Shown here: piece after piece, positions 1-7,862 of the stretch
How the letters are laid out: every line of letters starts with the position of its first letter
Position numbering within the stretch: the first letter of the stretch is position 1
Source: Undivivens sp041652635
GTDB taxonomy: Bacteria; Omnitrophota; Gorgyraeia; Gygaellales; Profunditerraquicolaceae
NCBI GenBank assembly: GCA_041652635.1
Contig: JBAZGW010000003.1
Coordinates: 1 to 51,573, forward strand
Direction of reading: 5' to 3'
Length of the DNA stretch: 51,573 nt
Notes under the pieces: generated by a model
Seen by the model: only the letters and a program-made list of their open reading frames with translations
The model's database searches: none
What the model was told of the DNA's origin: nothing
Program-made: the position numbers and the translations under genes

Positions 1-693
1 GTTTTTGCCGAGAAGACCACTATGTCCGTCAATCCCACGCCCGTAACAGAACAGGTCCTTGGGACTGATGAAGCGACTTTATCGCCGGCCAAGTTCCCGA
101 AATTCTCCAACGAAGGGGATAACGCCGCTTGTAAAGAATATCTGGAAGCCGAATACCCGGATGGTTTAAGCTTGGCGCCGATCTGCACGGTAAGCAAAGA
201 CGGCGACGGCACTAAGATCGGGGAATGCCTGGATTACACGTTGATCCCCGGCATGAAAAAAACCGGTTTCGTGATCCCGGAGGCATACAGGAAGACGGCG
301 ACGGTCCTGGTTACCTGGACTATAAGGGTGGAAGGATACGGCACCGAAGGTTATGTTATATGGCCTAAGTTGTGCAGCAGTTGGCACGGCACCTCGGAAC
401 AGTCCTTCCCGGAGGATGTGGTAAAGACCAGGCTGTATGTCAACGATACTTTATTGGGGCAGGATGCGGTAATGACCATACCCGCGGGAAACAGCGTCAC
501 TCTTACGCAGGTTAATGATCCTACGCATACGGGAAGCTATCTGGTCAAGCCCGGCGATTTCGGCGGAGAACTGCCGGCGACGCTGGATATCGAATTAAGA
601 TGGATCAATGAAACATCAATGAAAATAGTCAGCCCGGCGAGTATGCGCAGCATGCTTATCACGCTTACTCCGATAGGCGATATAAAGGAATAA
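1..693 (+). CDS. Partial protein of a pseudopilin operon, function unknown
   Basis: The reading frame is open from base 1, so the gene probably begins upstream of the window. The first in-window ATG (base 22) has no convincing ribosome binding site. The visible 223+ residues show no recognised domain. The composition (many Thr, Val, Gly, Tyr and alternating hydrophobics) suggests a secreted beta-rich protein, with a few Cys in the first 125 residues. It ends 6 bases before a gene with a type IV prepilin signal, followed by a second one, so it is likely the C-terminal part of a minor pilin or pilus-associated protein exported by the same machinery. That role rests on context only. Confidence 0.6.
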   Translation, partial: VFAEKTTMSVNPTPVTEQVLGTDEATLSPAKFPKFSNEGDNAACKEYLEAEYPDGLSLAPICTVSKDGDGTKIGECLDYTLIPGMKKTGFVIPEAYRKTATVLVTWTIRVEGYGTEGYVIWPKLCSSWHGTSEQSFPEDVVKTRLYVNDTLLGQDAVMTIPAGNSVTLTQVNDPTHTGSYLVKPGDFGGELPATLDIELRWINETSMKIVSPASMRSMLITLTPIGDIKE

Positions 694-699
694 CGATAA

Positions 700-1518
700 A
701 TGACGATAGAATGCCGGGGCAAAAGCGGCTTTACCCTGATGGAGGTGTTGATATCCATTGTTATCGCCGTGATCATATTCGCCGCCCTTTCTAAGGGGAT
801 GATCGGCGGAGGGTTCCTTTTGAAGCAGGTGGAGAATAAATCACGCGCCTGCGGGGTAACGGCGGCGAATACCGAGGAATATCTGGCTAAAGCGTATTCT
901 TCTTTGGAAGAAGGGACCTATACCGGCAGCACCGATTACGGGTCAAAACCGCTCTTTAACTGGACGGTGAACGTGGAGAAGAAATGGCTGGGAGACGACC
1001 CCGGCACCATAGACCAGGAAGGCATCCCGTATAAGCTTATCACGGTGAATTCTTCGTATGAGGAGACCGATTACAACAAGATATTCCATACCAAGAATGT
1101 GCGCTTCGTCAATATGGTCCCTTATCCCTATGTTCACGCGGAAATAAAGTCTTCCAGCTCTTCCGTCAGCGTCCCTTTTAACAATTACACGGAAATTATC
1201 CAGATCCCGATCAATTACGAGGTGGATAAGGACCTGATGATAATTTATAACATCGCCATAAAGGTCAAGGATGCCACCGGCCTGGAAGCCAACAATACCA
1301 TATATACCAAGTGTTACGTGGATTCTGAGGCCCAGAATATAGAGACCAGGACCCCTATCATAACACAGCCTTTGATCAGCAATGTCGTCGGCGTCAATAA
1401 TGTTTTGAAAGGGGAACACACCGTCTCGGTGCAATGGTATAAAGACACTAATTCCGGCAATATCTCCCTGAAAGAGATCAACGTTATCGTGGTAGCCTTC
1501 GAACATAAAAAGTCATGA
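700..1518 (+). CDS. Type IV prepilin-like protein (minor pseudopilin)
   Basis: A 272-aa protein with a class III prepilin signal: a short charged leader ending in KSG, cleaved before FTLMEV, with the conserved Glu at +5 and a hydrophobic helix (about residues 10-35). In this family the prepilin peptidase cleaves after Gly and N-methylates Phe, and the helix packs into the pilus or pseudopilus. The rest (residues 40-272) is a soluble domain with many beta-like stretches and no recognised family. The stop overlaps the start of the next gene (ATGA at 1515-1518), which implies translational coupling. It is probably a minor pilin or type II secretion pseudopilin; which of the two cannot be told here. 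Confidence 0.8.
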   Translation: MTIECRGKSGFTLMEVLISIVIAVIIFAALSKGMIGGGFLLKQVENKSRACGVTAANTEEYLAKAYSSLEEGTYTGSTDYGSKPLFNWTVNVEKKWLGDDPGTIDQEGIPYKLITVNSSYEETDYNKIFHTKNVRFVNMVPYPYVHAEIKSSSSSVSVPFNNYTEIIQIPINYEVDKDLMIIYNIAIKVKDATGLEANNTIYTKCYVDSEAQNIETRTPIITQPLISNVVGVNNVLKGEHTVSVQWYKDTNSGNISLKEINVIVVAFEHKKS

Positions 1519-2111
1519 GGAAAAAAAAGAATAATAAAGCTTTTACGATGATGGAGCTGATCATAGGGATAGTCCTGGTCAGTTCCATCATTATGGTTGT
1601 CGGCGTAGGCTTTGTCTTTTTCAAGAAACAGATAGATATATACGCCGAACGCCAGCATATTTATTCGCAGATAGCTTATACGCTGGAGGATATGAAACTG
1701 AGGCTGATAAGCGCTACCTGGGTTGATGACGATTCTGCGTTCGCCCCCCCGGCTTCGGGAGGGGAGGAGCAGGTGAAGAACGAAATGTATTTCCGCGGCC
1801 AGAGCGATATTCACAACGTTACACCCGACGACTTGACGGACGATATCTGGTATAAATACGCGATAGACCAGTCCACCGGCGGCCTGGTGCTTTATACCTA
1901 TAGCGCCGGCAAAGAACTTCAGAAACAGGAAGTGATGGTGGAAGGTAAGTATAAACCGAAATTGGAATTCAGCTATAAGAAAGGATACGAACCGAATTTC
2001 TTCGTAGTCACCATTACCGTGCCGAGCGGGCAGGCCAATTTCGTCGATATCCAGAACGATATCAAGAAAATGGAAGGGCTGCGTATTTGGTTCGTTGACG
2101 TGGTCAAATGA
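1515..2111 (+). CDS. Type IV prepilin-like protein with Ala at the cleavage site
   Basis: A 198-aa protein with a lysine-rich leader (MRKKKNNKA) followed by FTMMELIIGIVLV, a typical prepilin N-methylation segment with Glu at +5 and a hydrophobic helix. The residue before the cleavage point is Ala rather than the nearly invariant Gly; this is tolerated in some pseudopilins and matters for processing. The remainder resembles PilW/GspJ-type minor pilins in length and layout, but I cannot assign a subfamily. It overlaps both neighbours by ATGA junctions (1515 and 2108), so the three genes form a tight operon. Confidence 0.8.
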   Translation: MRKKKNNKAFTMMELIIGIVLVSSIIMVVGVGFVFFKKQIDIYAERQHIYSQIAYTLEDMKLRLISATWVDDDSAFAPPASGGEEQVKNEMYFRGQSDIHNVTPDDLTDDIWYKYAIDQSTGGLVLYTYSAGKELQKQEVMVEGKYKPKLEFSYKKGYEPNFFVVTITVPSGQANFVDIQNDIKKMEGLRIWFVDVVK

Positions 2112-2449
2112 TAATAGTCGTCATAGCGCTGTTTATTATAATGTCGATCGTGGTATTCGCCTTTTTCGCCTATATCCCGAATGTCCATTACCTGATCGAG
2201 AATGACCTGTTGCGCAGGGCTAATTCCAATGCCGCGTTCTACGGATTACAATACGGCCAGCTTGCCACTCGCGCGAACATTTTGTCCACGGATGAAGGTA
2301 AAAGCACCACGGTTTCGGTGGATATGGGGTATCTGAAGAAGACGGATAGCAAAGAAATCGACAAGTTGATTTGCGACATAAAATTAATATCGGAAAGCGG
2401 CGGTCAGACGCTGGATCTCGACGTTAAGCACAGCCTTTCTTCGCAATAA
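2108..2449 (+). CDS. Small membrane-anchored protein of the pseudopilin operon
   Basis: A 113-aa protein that starts at an ATG overlapping the previous stop (ATGA). The first 22 residues are almost wholly hydrophobic, giving one N-terminal membrane helix with the rest outside. It has no prepilin cleavage motif, unlike the two genes before it. The position, as the last gene after two pseudopilins, and the size recall PilX-type accessory proteins, but no sequence motif supports a precise name. No terminator is visible before the next gene at 2473. Confidence 0.6.
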   Translation: MIIVVIALFIIMSIVVFAFFAYIPNVHYLIENDLLRRANSNAAFYGLQYGQLATRANILSTDEGKSTTVSVDMGYLKKTDSKEIDKLICDIKLISESGGQTLDLDVKHSLSSQ

Positions 2450-2472
2450 TCCTTTTTAAAATCAACGAGACA

Positions 2473-3480
2473 ATGAGAAAACACCGTATTATAATTCTGG
2501 GTGCGGCGGCAGCCTTGTTTGTCCTGGCCGCTGGTTCAGCGGCTTTTATTTATTATAAAACCGTTAGTAAGGAGGCGGCAGAGAAATGCCGCATACTGGA
2601 GGAGCGTAGAACCGCCTGGAAATCGCTGGAAGGGCGGTTGCAGGTGGACGCCGCTTCTTGCGCCGGAGTGATCCCGGGTATTATCGTGGTTGACCTATCC
2701 ACAGGCTGGAGGATAGAGGTCAATCCCGATAGGCTTTTTCCTTCCGCCAGTCTGGCAAAAGTGCCGATCATGGCCTCCTGCTTCTTCGCCGCGGCCGGTA
2801 ACCGTCTGGATCTGGATAAGCGGATCAGGCTTTGCCGGAGGGACAAAGTTTCCGGATCCGGCGTGATCAAGAACCTTCCCGACGGTTCCGTTTTCAGCGT
2901 GAACGAACTTATGTCCATTATGATCTCCCGGAGCGATAATACCGCCAGTAATCTGCTTATCGGCTGTCTGGGGCAGGATTATTTGAACGAGGCTTTCCGC
3001 AAGCTGGGGTTAAGGAATACCAATCTTGCCAGGAAAATGATGGATTTTACCAGCAGGAAACAGGGCCGGGAAAACTATACTTCCGCCAGAGATATCGCTT
3101 TTCTGCTGGAGGAGATCTATTACGGCCGTCTGATAAACCGGGAATATTCCGGGCAATGTCTGGCTATGCTTAAGGCCCAGAAGATACGCGACCGTATCCC
3201 AGCCGATCTTCCCCGTGATATTCAGGTGGCGCATAAAACCGGGCTTGAATACGGAGTTTGCCATGACGCCGGCATAGTTTTCATGCCGGAAGGGGATTTT
3301 CTTATTTGCGTCCTCACGAAGCATAGTTATAAGAATTCCTATCCGGCAAAGAGATTTATCGCCCGCATAGCCGGAAAGATATACGAGTTTTACCGCACGG
3401 AAATAACCAGGATAACTCCTTCGTCCGGCGCCGCGAGGCGAGCCGGAACGCGGCAAATTACGCGATTAAGCGCTGACTGA
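2473..3480 (+). CDS. Class A beta-lactamase-fold serine hydrolase, no Glu166 equivalent
   Basis: A 335-aa protein with an N-terminal membrane anchor or signal (residues 5-28), then a beta-lactamase/D,D-peptidase fold. The catalytic motifs are visible: SLAK (Ser93, Lys96), SDN (154-156) and KTG (255-257). In class A beta-lactamases a fourth motif, ExxLN on the omega loop, supplies the deacylating Glu166. Here the matching region (about residues 185-200) reads LARKMMDFTSR, with no Glu at that place. The protein therefore probably acylates on a penicillin-like or peptidoglycan substrate in the periplasm but may not turn over beta-lactams quickly. A D,D-peptidase, esterase or sensor role is as likely as antibiotic resistance. 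It starts 23 bases after the pseudopilin operon. Confidence 0.75.
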   Translation: MRKHRIIILGAAAALFVLAAGSAAFIYYKTVSKEAAEKCRILEERRTAWKSLEGRLQVDAASCAGVIPGIIVVDLSTGWRIEVNPDRLFPSASLAKVPIMASCFFAAAGNRLDLDKRIRLCRRDKVSGSGVIKNLPDGSVFSVNELMSIMISRSDNTASNLLIGCLGQDYLNEAFRKLGLRNTNLARKMMDFTSRKQGRENYTSARDIAFLLEEIYYGRLINREYSGQCLAMLKAQKIRDRIPADLPRDIQVAHKTGLEYGVCHDAGIVFMPEGDFLICVLTKHSYKNSYPAKRFIARIAGKIYEFYRTEITRITPSSGAARRAGTRQITRLSAD

Positions 3481-3614
3481 CCGGCGTTCCGCGGTGAAAT
3501 ACTGCTTGAAATCTCCTTCTTAAATCCCTCACATTACAGCGTAAGCCGCTCAGGGCCTGGGCCATCCCCGGATTTTTACCGCGCATTATGATCCAGGCCA
3601 AGGAGAATTCATTC

Positions 3615-3642
3615 TTGACAAATATTTATAGTGTGCTATAAT
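3615..3642 (+). promoter_or_regulatory. Strong sigma-70 promoter of the tetR-efflux operon
   Basis: TTGACA (3615-3620) and TATAAT (3637-3642) with a 16-base spacer is a near-perfect housekeeping promoter. Transcription should start near 3649. This excludes the TTG at 3647 as the start of the following gene and favours the ATG at 3677. Confidence 0.85.
3626..3641. promoter_or_regulatory. Candidate TetR operator inside the promoter
   Basis: TTATAG-tgtg-CTATAA is a 16-bp palindrome with 6-bp arms, lying in the spacer and overlapping the -10 box of the promoter before the TetR gene. A dimeric repressor bound there would block polymerase. Autoregulation by the adjacent TetR protein is inferred, not shown. 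Confidence 0.55.
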
Positions 3643-3676
3643 TTTATTGTGTTATTCAACTATAAAGGAAACCGCG

Positions 3677-4342
3677 ATGACGATAAAAGGATATTCACTG
3701 CGTGAGATAAAGCACGCCAGGACAAAAATAGCGATAATGAACGCGTTCATCGCGGCCCTGGAGAAATCCCGCTTCGAAGACATTTCCATAAAACGGATAT
3801 GCAAAAATGTGGAGATATCCGAAGGCACATTCTTTAATTATTTTCCGAAAAAGATCGATATTATCCATTTCTTTATCCATGTTCTTTTGCTGAAAGGGGT
3901 GTGGCAGGCGCAACGTTCCATATCCGCCGAATATAAGTTGTTTCTGATCGACGCGGTCTTTGAGAATCTGACCGGGTCGATCCAGAACGCCAATATTATG
4001 TATCAGATAATCGCGGCTATGATCAATCAGCGGGAGCTGCCGAAGAACGGCGTCATAACCGATATCGAGAGGGAATTATTGTATCCCGGGTGCGAAGGAA
4101 TAGAGAATGTTCGGATAACCGATGTGGAGACTTTTTTTATGGAGTGCCTGAAGGGCGCCTTAAAGAACAGAGAACTTCCCAAGAACATTAATCTGGAAGA
4201 TATGGTGGTATCGTTGATGACTCTTTTGGGAGGCACTTTGATAGCGACCAAATTCGCGGATAATGATAATAAGAATGTGGCGTACCACTTCAGGCGCCAA
4301 TTGCGTATTCTATGGAACGGGATAGGGGTAAAGAGCCGGTGA
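3677..4342 (+). CDS. TetR/AcrR family transcriptional regulator
   Basis: A 221-aa protein from the ATG at 3677, which has AAAGGA upstream and lies about 28 bases after the predicted transcription start. The N-terminal helix-turn-helix (about residues 15-60) contains the TetR pattern ISIKRICKNVEISEGTFFNYF. The C-terminal helical region is the usual variable ligand-binding and dimer domain. It is the first gene of an operon with tolC, an adaptor and an RND permease, so it most likely represses that efflux system and is released by one of its substrates. A palindrome in its own promoter is a plausible operator. Confidence 0.85.
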   Translation: MTIKGYSLREIKHARTKIAIMNAFIAALEKSRFEDISIKRICKNVEISEGTFFNYFPKKIDIIHFFIHVLLLKGVWQAQRSISAEYKLFLIDAVFENLTGSIQNANIMYQIIAAMINQRELPKNGVITDIERELLYPGCEGIENVRITDVETFFMECLKGALKNRELPKNINLEDMVVSLMTLLGGTLIATKFADNDNKNVAYHFRRQLRILWNGIGVKSR

Positions 4343-4349
4343 GGATGGA

Positions 4350-5693
4350 ATGATAAGATTGATGGCGTTGATCCTGAACATTATTATTGTAGTGCAGTTT
4401 GCCGTGACTCCTCTGCTGGCGGAAGAAGAGGCGCGGAAAATAGTCGTTGTGCAAGTCGGTCTTGAAGAAGTGATCCGGATGTCCCTGTATACCAGCGAAG
4501 AATTGAAAATAAAGGATAACCAGGTGAATAAAAGCGAAGGGATTTACAAAGAAACGCGTTCTGTAATTTTGCCGCATTTGAGCGCGCAGTCCGTCTGGAC
4601 CAATAATATGGAATATCCGGTTACGGCAGATAAAAAGACGGATTATGCCTTGGACAGCGGCATAAACGCTTCTCAGGTCCTTTGGTCCTTCGGTAAGGTT
4701 GTTTATGCGGTTAAGTCCGCCAGGCAGTCGCTGGAAGCGGTAAAATTCAACCGGGAGTCCGGCCGGCAGGAGGTAATTTATGCCGCTAAGCTGGGTTACT
4801 ACAGTACCTTGCTTGCCAGGAATACCTTATTCATAACCGAGAGATCCTACGCGAATGTCTTGGAGAATAAAAGACTTATGGGAAAACGTTCCTACGGCGG
4901 ACGCAGTCCCAAGTATGAGATCATACGCATGAACGCGGAAGCGGCGGCCCGCGTGCCGACTGTGAACGAGGCGCGTGCGGGGTTTGACGCGGCAACGGAA
5001 ACTTTGAGAAAAATGATCGATGCCGGACCCGACTGTAAAGTAGCGCTTAGCGGGGATTTTGCCGGGCAATACGCGGATTTCGATTACGCTTCCCTGGTTT
5101 CTTTAATGCATGAACGGGAACCTTCTTTGAAAAGCCTGAATAAAAATATCGAGTCCGCGGAGGCTCTGGTGAAAAGCAGGTACGCCGGGTTGCTGCCTAC
5201 GGTATCCGCTTTCGCTTCTTTAAGCCGAGCCGGCGGCTCGAACGAACATTCTTTTTTGCGGGGAGACAGGATGGACCCGTATACGAGCGCGGGATTGAAG
5301 GTGGATATTCCGATCTGGGAAGGCGGTGCGAAAGAAGCCCAATTGAGCCAGTCACAGGCGGATAAAGAGATAGCGGTGTTACGCAGAAAGCAGGCCGGTA
5401 AAGAACTTCTTTTGGAATTGAAGAAAGCCTATCTGGAATACCGGCAGTATAAAGGTAACCTGGCGGCGAATATCGAAGCGGTCAACCTGGCCGAAGAATC
5501 ATTTAAGCAGTCGCAGGAGATGTTCGCTTCCGGGCAGATAAGTCTGGCTGATCTGAACGACGCCGAACTCCTTTTGACAAACCAGCGGCTAAATAAGGAA
5601 ATGACCTTGTTCAATATCAATATTACCTTGGCGAAAATAGAAAGATTGATCGCGGGAGAATATACTGAGGGGCGGGTCGATGAAAAAGCGTAA
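4350..5693 (+). CDS. tolC: TolC-family outer membrane efflux protein
   Basis: A 447-aa protein with a type I signal peptide (cleavage expected after PLLA, near residue 24) and the TolC/OEP layout: long amphipathic helices with paired repeats, each ending in the family's typical Ala/Glu/Leu-rich segments. The C-terminal repeat carries QMFASGQISLADLND, close to the family pattern YxxGxxSLxDLL. In this family three subunits form an outer-membrane barrel with a periplasmic helical tunnel. It starts 7 bases after the TetR gene and overlaps the adaptor start by 14 bases, as in RND efflux operons. Confidence 0.88.
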   Translation: MIRLMALILNIIIVVQFAVTPLLAEEEARKIVVVQVGLEEVIRMSLYTSEELKIKDNQVNKSEGIYKETRSVILPHLSAQSVWTNNMEYPVTADKKTDYALDSGINASQVLWSFGKVVYAVKSARQSLEAVKFNRESGRQEVIYAAKLGYYSTLLARNTLFITERSYANVLENKRLMGKRSYGGRSPKYEIIRMNAEAAARVPTVNEARAGFDAATETLRKMIDAGPDCKVALSGDFAGQYADFDYASLVSLMHEREPSLKSLNKNIESAEALVKSRYAGLLPTVSAFASLSRAGGSNEHSFLRGDRMDPYTSAGLKVDIPIWEGGAKEAQLSQSQADKEIAVLRRKQAGKELLLELKKAYLEYRQYKGNLAANIEAVNLAEESFKQSQEMFASGQISLADLNDAELLLTNQRLNKEMTLFNINITLAKIERLIAGEYTEGRVDEKA

Positions 5694-6366
5694 GGCGGTT
5701 ATATACATAGGAATCGCGATAGGTTGTTTTATTTCCATTTTGATACGGATCAACATGATTCAAGCCGACCGTGGCCGGGAAATCGTAAGTTACTATGGAG
5801 AATGGCAAAAGTCCGGTAAGCCGGTTGAGGTGCGCGTGCTCGAGACAACCGAAGTCCCGGTGTATGATCAATTTACCGTAAGGGCTGTGAATGGCCGCAT
5901 TGCCCGGGGGTTCGTGACCGGAGAGGTTAAAGAGGCCCTTCGTCCCGAGCAGGAAATATACGGCGAGGATAAAGCAGTTCCTCTGGCAGTAGTGAGGAGC
6001 GTGGGCAAGGATCTGGATATGGATACCGGGATGTTCCCGGTGGAAGTAGAGTTTAAAAAGTCTTGTTCTCCGGGAGGGGTATTTGTGATTTCCGCCCATA
6101 CAGTGACCATCAAGAACGCGTTGGTCGTCCTCAACGAGGTCCTTGATATTTCCGCCGGCGAGTATTTCATCTGGAAAGATGATGCGGGTTTCGCTCGGAA
6201 ACACAGGGTTAGTATCGGATCGCGAGACGGTTACGGAGCGGTGATCACCGGAGGATTACAGCCCGGGGACAGGGTGATCTTCAGCGGCCAGAGCATACTT
6301 GAGGATAATGACAGGCTTCTGGTTGTCAACGCTCCGGCAATAGATAAAACGGGGAAGTCGCAATGA
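5680..6366 (+). CDS. Short RND efflux periplasmic adaptor (HlyD/MFP type)
   Basis: A 228-aa protein with one N-terminal membrane segment (about residues 7-25). The C-terminal half keeps the beta-barrel and membrane-proximal pattern of membrane fusion proteins, for example VSIGSRDGYGAVITGGLQPG followed by DRVIFSG. Standard adaptors are about 330-400 residues and contain a split lipoyl domain around a coiled-coil hairpin that docks onto TolC. Here almost nothing lies between the anchor and the barrel, so the hairpin is missing and most of the lipoyl domain too. It overlaps tolC and the permease (ATGA at 6363-6366). Either it bridges TolC in a non-standard way or it is a degenerate copy. Confidence 0.7.
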   Translation: MKKRKAVIYIGIAIGCFISILIRINMIQADRGREIVSYYGEWQKSGKPVEVRVLETTEVPVYDQFTVRAVNGRIARGFVTGEVKEALRPEQEIYGEDKAVPLAVVRSVGKDLDMDTGMFPVEVEFKKSCSPGGVFVISAHTVTIKNALVVLNEVLDISAGEYFIWKDDAGFARKHRVSIGSRDGYGAVITGGLQPGDRVIFSGQSILEDNDRLLVVNAPAIDKTGKSQ

Positions 6367-7862
6367 TAGAATTTTTCGTAAAGCACCGGATCACCACGAT
6401 AATGTTCGTTCTGGTTTTCGTCGTGCTGGGGCTGTACAGTTATTCCAACCTGATGATCGAGAAGACCCCTAAAATCGACTTTCCGATCGTCACGGTCTCG
6501 GTCACCTATCCGGGGGCCACTCCGGTGGAAGTTGAGACACAGGTGGTCAAGAAGATAGAAGACGCTATCTCCGAAGTCTCCGAGATCAAAAAGATCAAGA
6601 GCCAGTCCTATGACAGTTTTGGCTATATTTTCGTGGAATTCCTGCTTTCGGCGGATGTGAACATTAAATCCATCGAGGTCAAAGACAAAGTCGAGGCTAT
6701 TATTAACGACCTGCCGGACGCGGTGGAAAAGCCGATCATCGAGAAATACGATCCTTTGATCGAGCCGGTGTTGGATATGGTCTTGACCAGCGACAGCGGG
6801 GATCTGCGCGAGGTATATGAATACGCGGATAAGATCCTGAAAAATGAATTCTCTTCCATCCGGGGCGTGGCTGAAGTTGATGTGTACGGCGGCAAGAAGC
6901 GCCAGGTGAATGTCAGGCTCGACCCGATGCTGATGAAACAGCATTACATGAGCATTAATGAGGTCGTCGCGGCGTTGATGGCCCGCAACAAGAACGTCCC
7001 GGCCGGGGATATCGAAAAAGGTTTTAACGCCTTGAGCGTGCGTTTTACCGGTGAGTTCCAGAGCGTGGAAGAGATCGCCGATACCCGGCTGGTCTCTTCG
7101 GAAGGCGGAGAATTCAAACTTAAGGATATTGCCGGGGTCGAAGATAGTTACAAGAAGATCTCCAGTATCGCCAGGTATAACGGAAAGGAAGTGGTTGGGC
7201 TTTCCGTGAATAAGGCTTCCGACGGCAACGCCGTGTTCATCTCCCAGGAAATGAAACGCAGGCTCACTGATTTTCGCAAAGAGCTGCCGCAGGGGATGCA
7301 TCTGGATATCGCCACCGACACCACCACTTTTATCGTCAACGAAACCCTGGATACCGAGTGGAATATCTTCATCGGTATCGTTCTGACCATCGCGCTTTTA
7401 TTGCTGTTTTTGGGCCGCCGGGATATGTCTTTTATTTCCGCGGTCATCATTCCCACGTCCATCGTTTCCACGCTGTTCCCGATGTGGGCTTCGGGTTTTT
7501 CCATAAATATGATGACTTTGCTGGCCATTGCCACGGTGTTGGGCACGCTTATTTCCAATGCCCTGGTCATTCTGGAGAACGTGATGGTCCATTTGAGCCG
7601 TCACGATGACCCGGAAAAGGCGGCGATCGATGGTACCAAGGAAGTGGTTATACCGATAATCGCCTCGACCGGCACTAATCTGGTGGTCTTTCTGCCCATC
7701 GCGATGATGGGCGGAATGGTGGGGGTAATGATGAGATCCTTCGGGCTTACCGTGGTTTACGCCACCTGTTTTTCTCTGCTGGCTTCGTTTGTCTTACCCC
7801 AATGTTATGCGCGGCAATGCTTAAACCTGCCGGGGATAAGAAGCCCGCCGGATCCGGGGTAA
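6363..7862 (+). CDS. RND efflux permease, N-terminal part (frameshifted)
   Basis: This 499-codon frame is the first half of an AcrB/HAE1-type RND permease: TM1 (about residues 10-28), the PIVTVSVTYPGATPVEVE porter pattern, then TM2-TM6 from about residue 333. Near 7795 the frame leaves the family consensus: it reads VLPQCYA where VLTPMLCA is expected, and stops at 7862. Restoring one base there joins it to the frame at 7802-9433 and gives about 1023 residues, the normal length. In TM4 the two Asp of the proton relay (AcrB Asp407-Asp408) are replaced by Ser398-Asn399 in an otherwise gap-free alignment, so standard proton coupling is doubtful. The last 20 or so residues are frameshift product. 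Confidence 0.75.
   Translation: MIEFFVKHRITTIMFVLVFVVLGLYSYSNLMIEKTPKIDFPIVTVSVTYPGATPVEVETQVVKKIEDAISEVSEIKKIKSQSYDSFGYIFVEFLLSADVNIKSIEVKDKVEAIINDLPDAVEKPIIEKYDPLIEPVLDMVLTSDSGDLREVYEYADKILKNEFSSIRGVAEVDVYGGKKRQVNVRLDPMLMKQHYMSINEVVAALMARNKNVPAGDIEKGFNALSVRFTGEFQSVEEIADTRLVSSEGGEFKLKDIAGVEDSYKKISSIARYNGKEVVGLSVNKASDGNAVFISQEMKRRLTDFRKELPQGMHLDIATDTTTFIVNETLDTEWNIFIGIVLTIALLLLFLGRRDMSFISAVIIPTSIVSTLFPMWASGFSINMMTLLAIATVLGTLISNALVILENVMVHLSRHDDPEKAAIDGTKEVVIPIIASTGTNLVVFLPIAMMGGMVGVMMRSFGLTVVYATCFSLLASFVLPQCYARQCLNLPGIRSPPDPG

Noticed and set aside
943..1506. 187-codon minus-strand frame opposite the pseudopilin gene
   Set aside because: No ribosome binding site or family; it mirrors the codon use of the plus-strand gene with a clear prepilin signal.
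2473..3480. Acquired antibiotic-resistance beta-lactamase
   Set aside because: No Glu166, no mobile element nearby and composition like that of its neighbours.
3647..3676. TTG start for the TetR regulator
   Set aside because: It lies at or before the predicted transcription start; the ATG at 3677 has a ribosome binding site.
6231..7301. 356-codon minus-strand frame opposite the RND permease
   Set aside because: A His/Asp-rich shadow of a recognised gene; no domain and no promoter.
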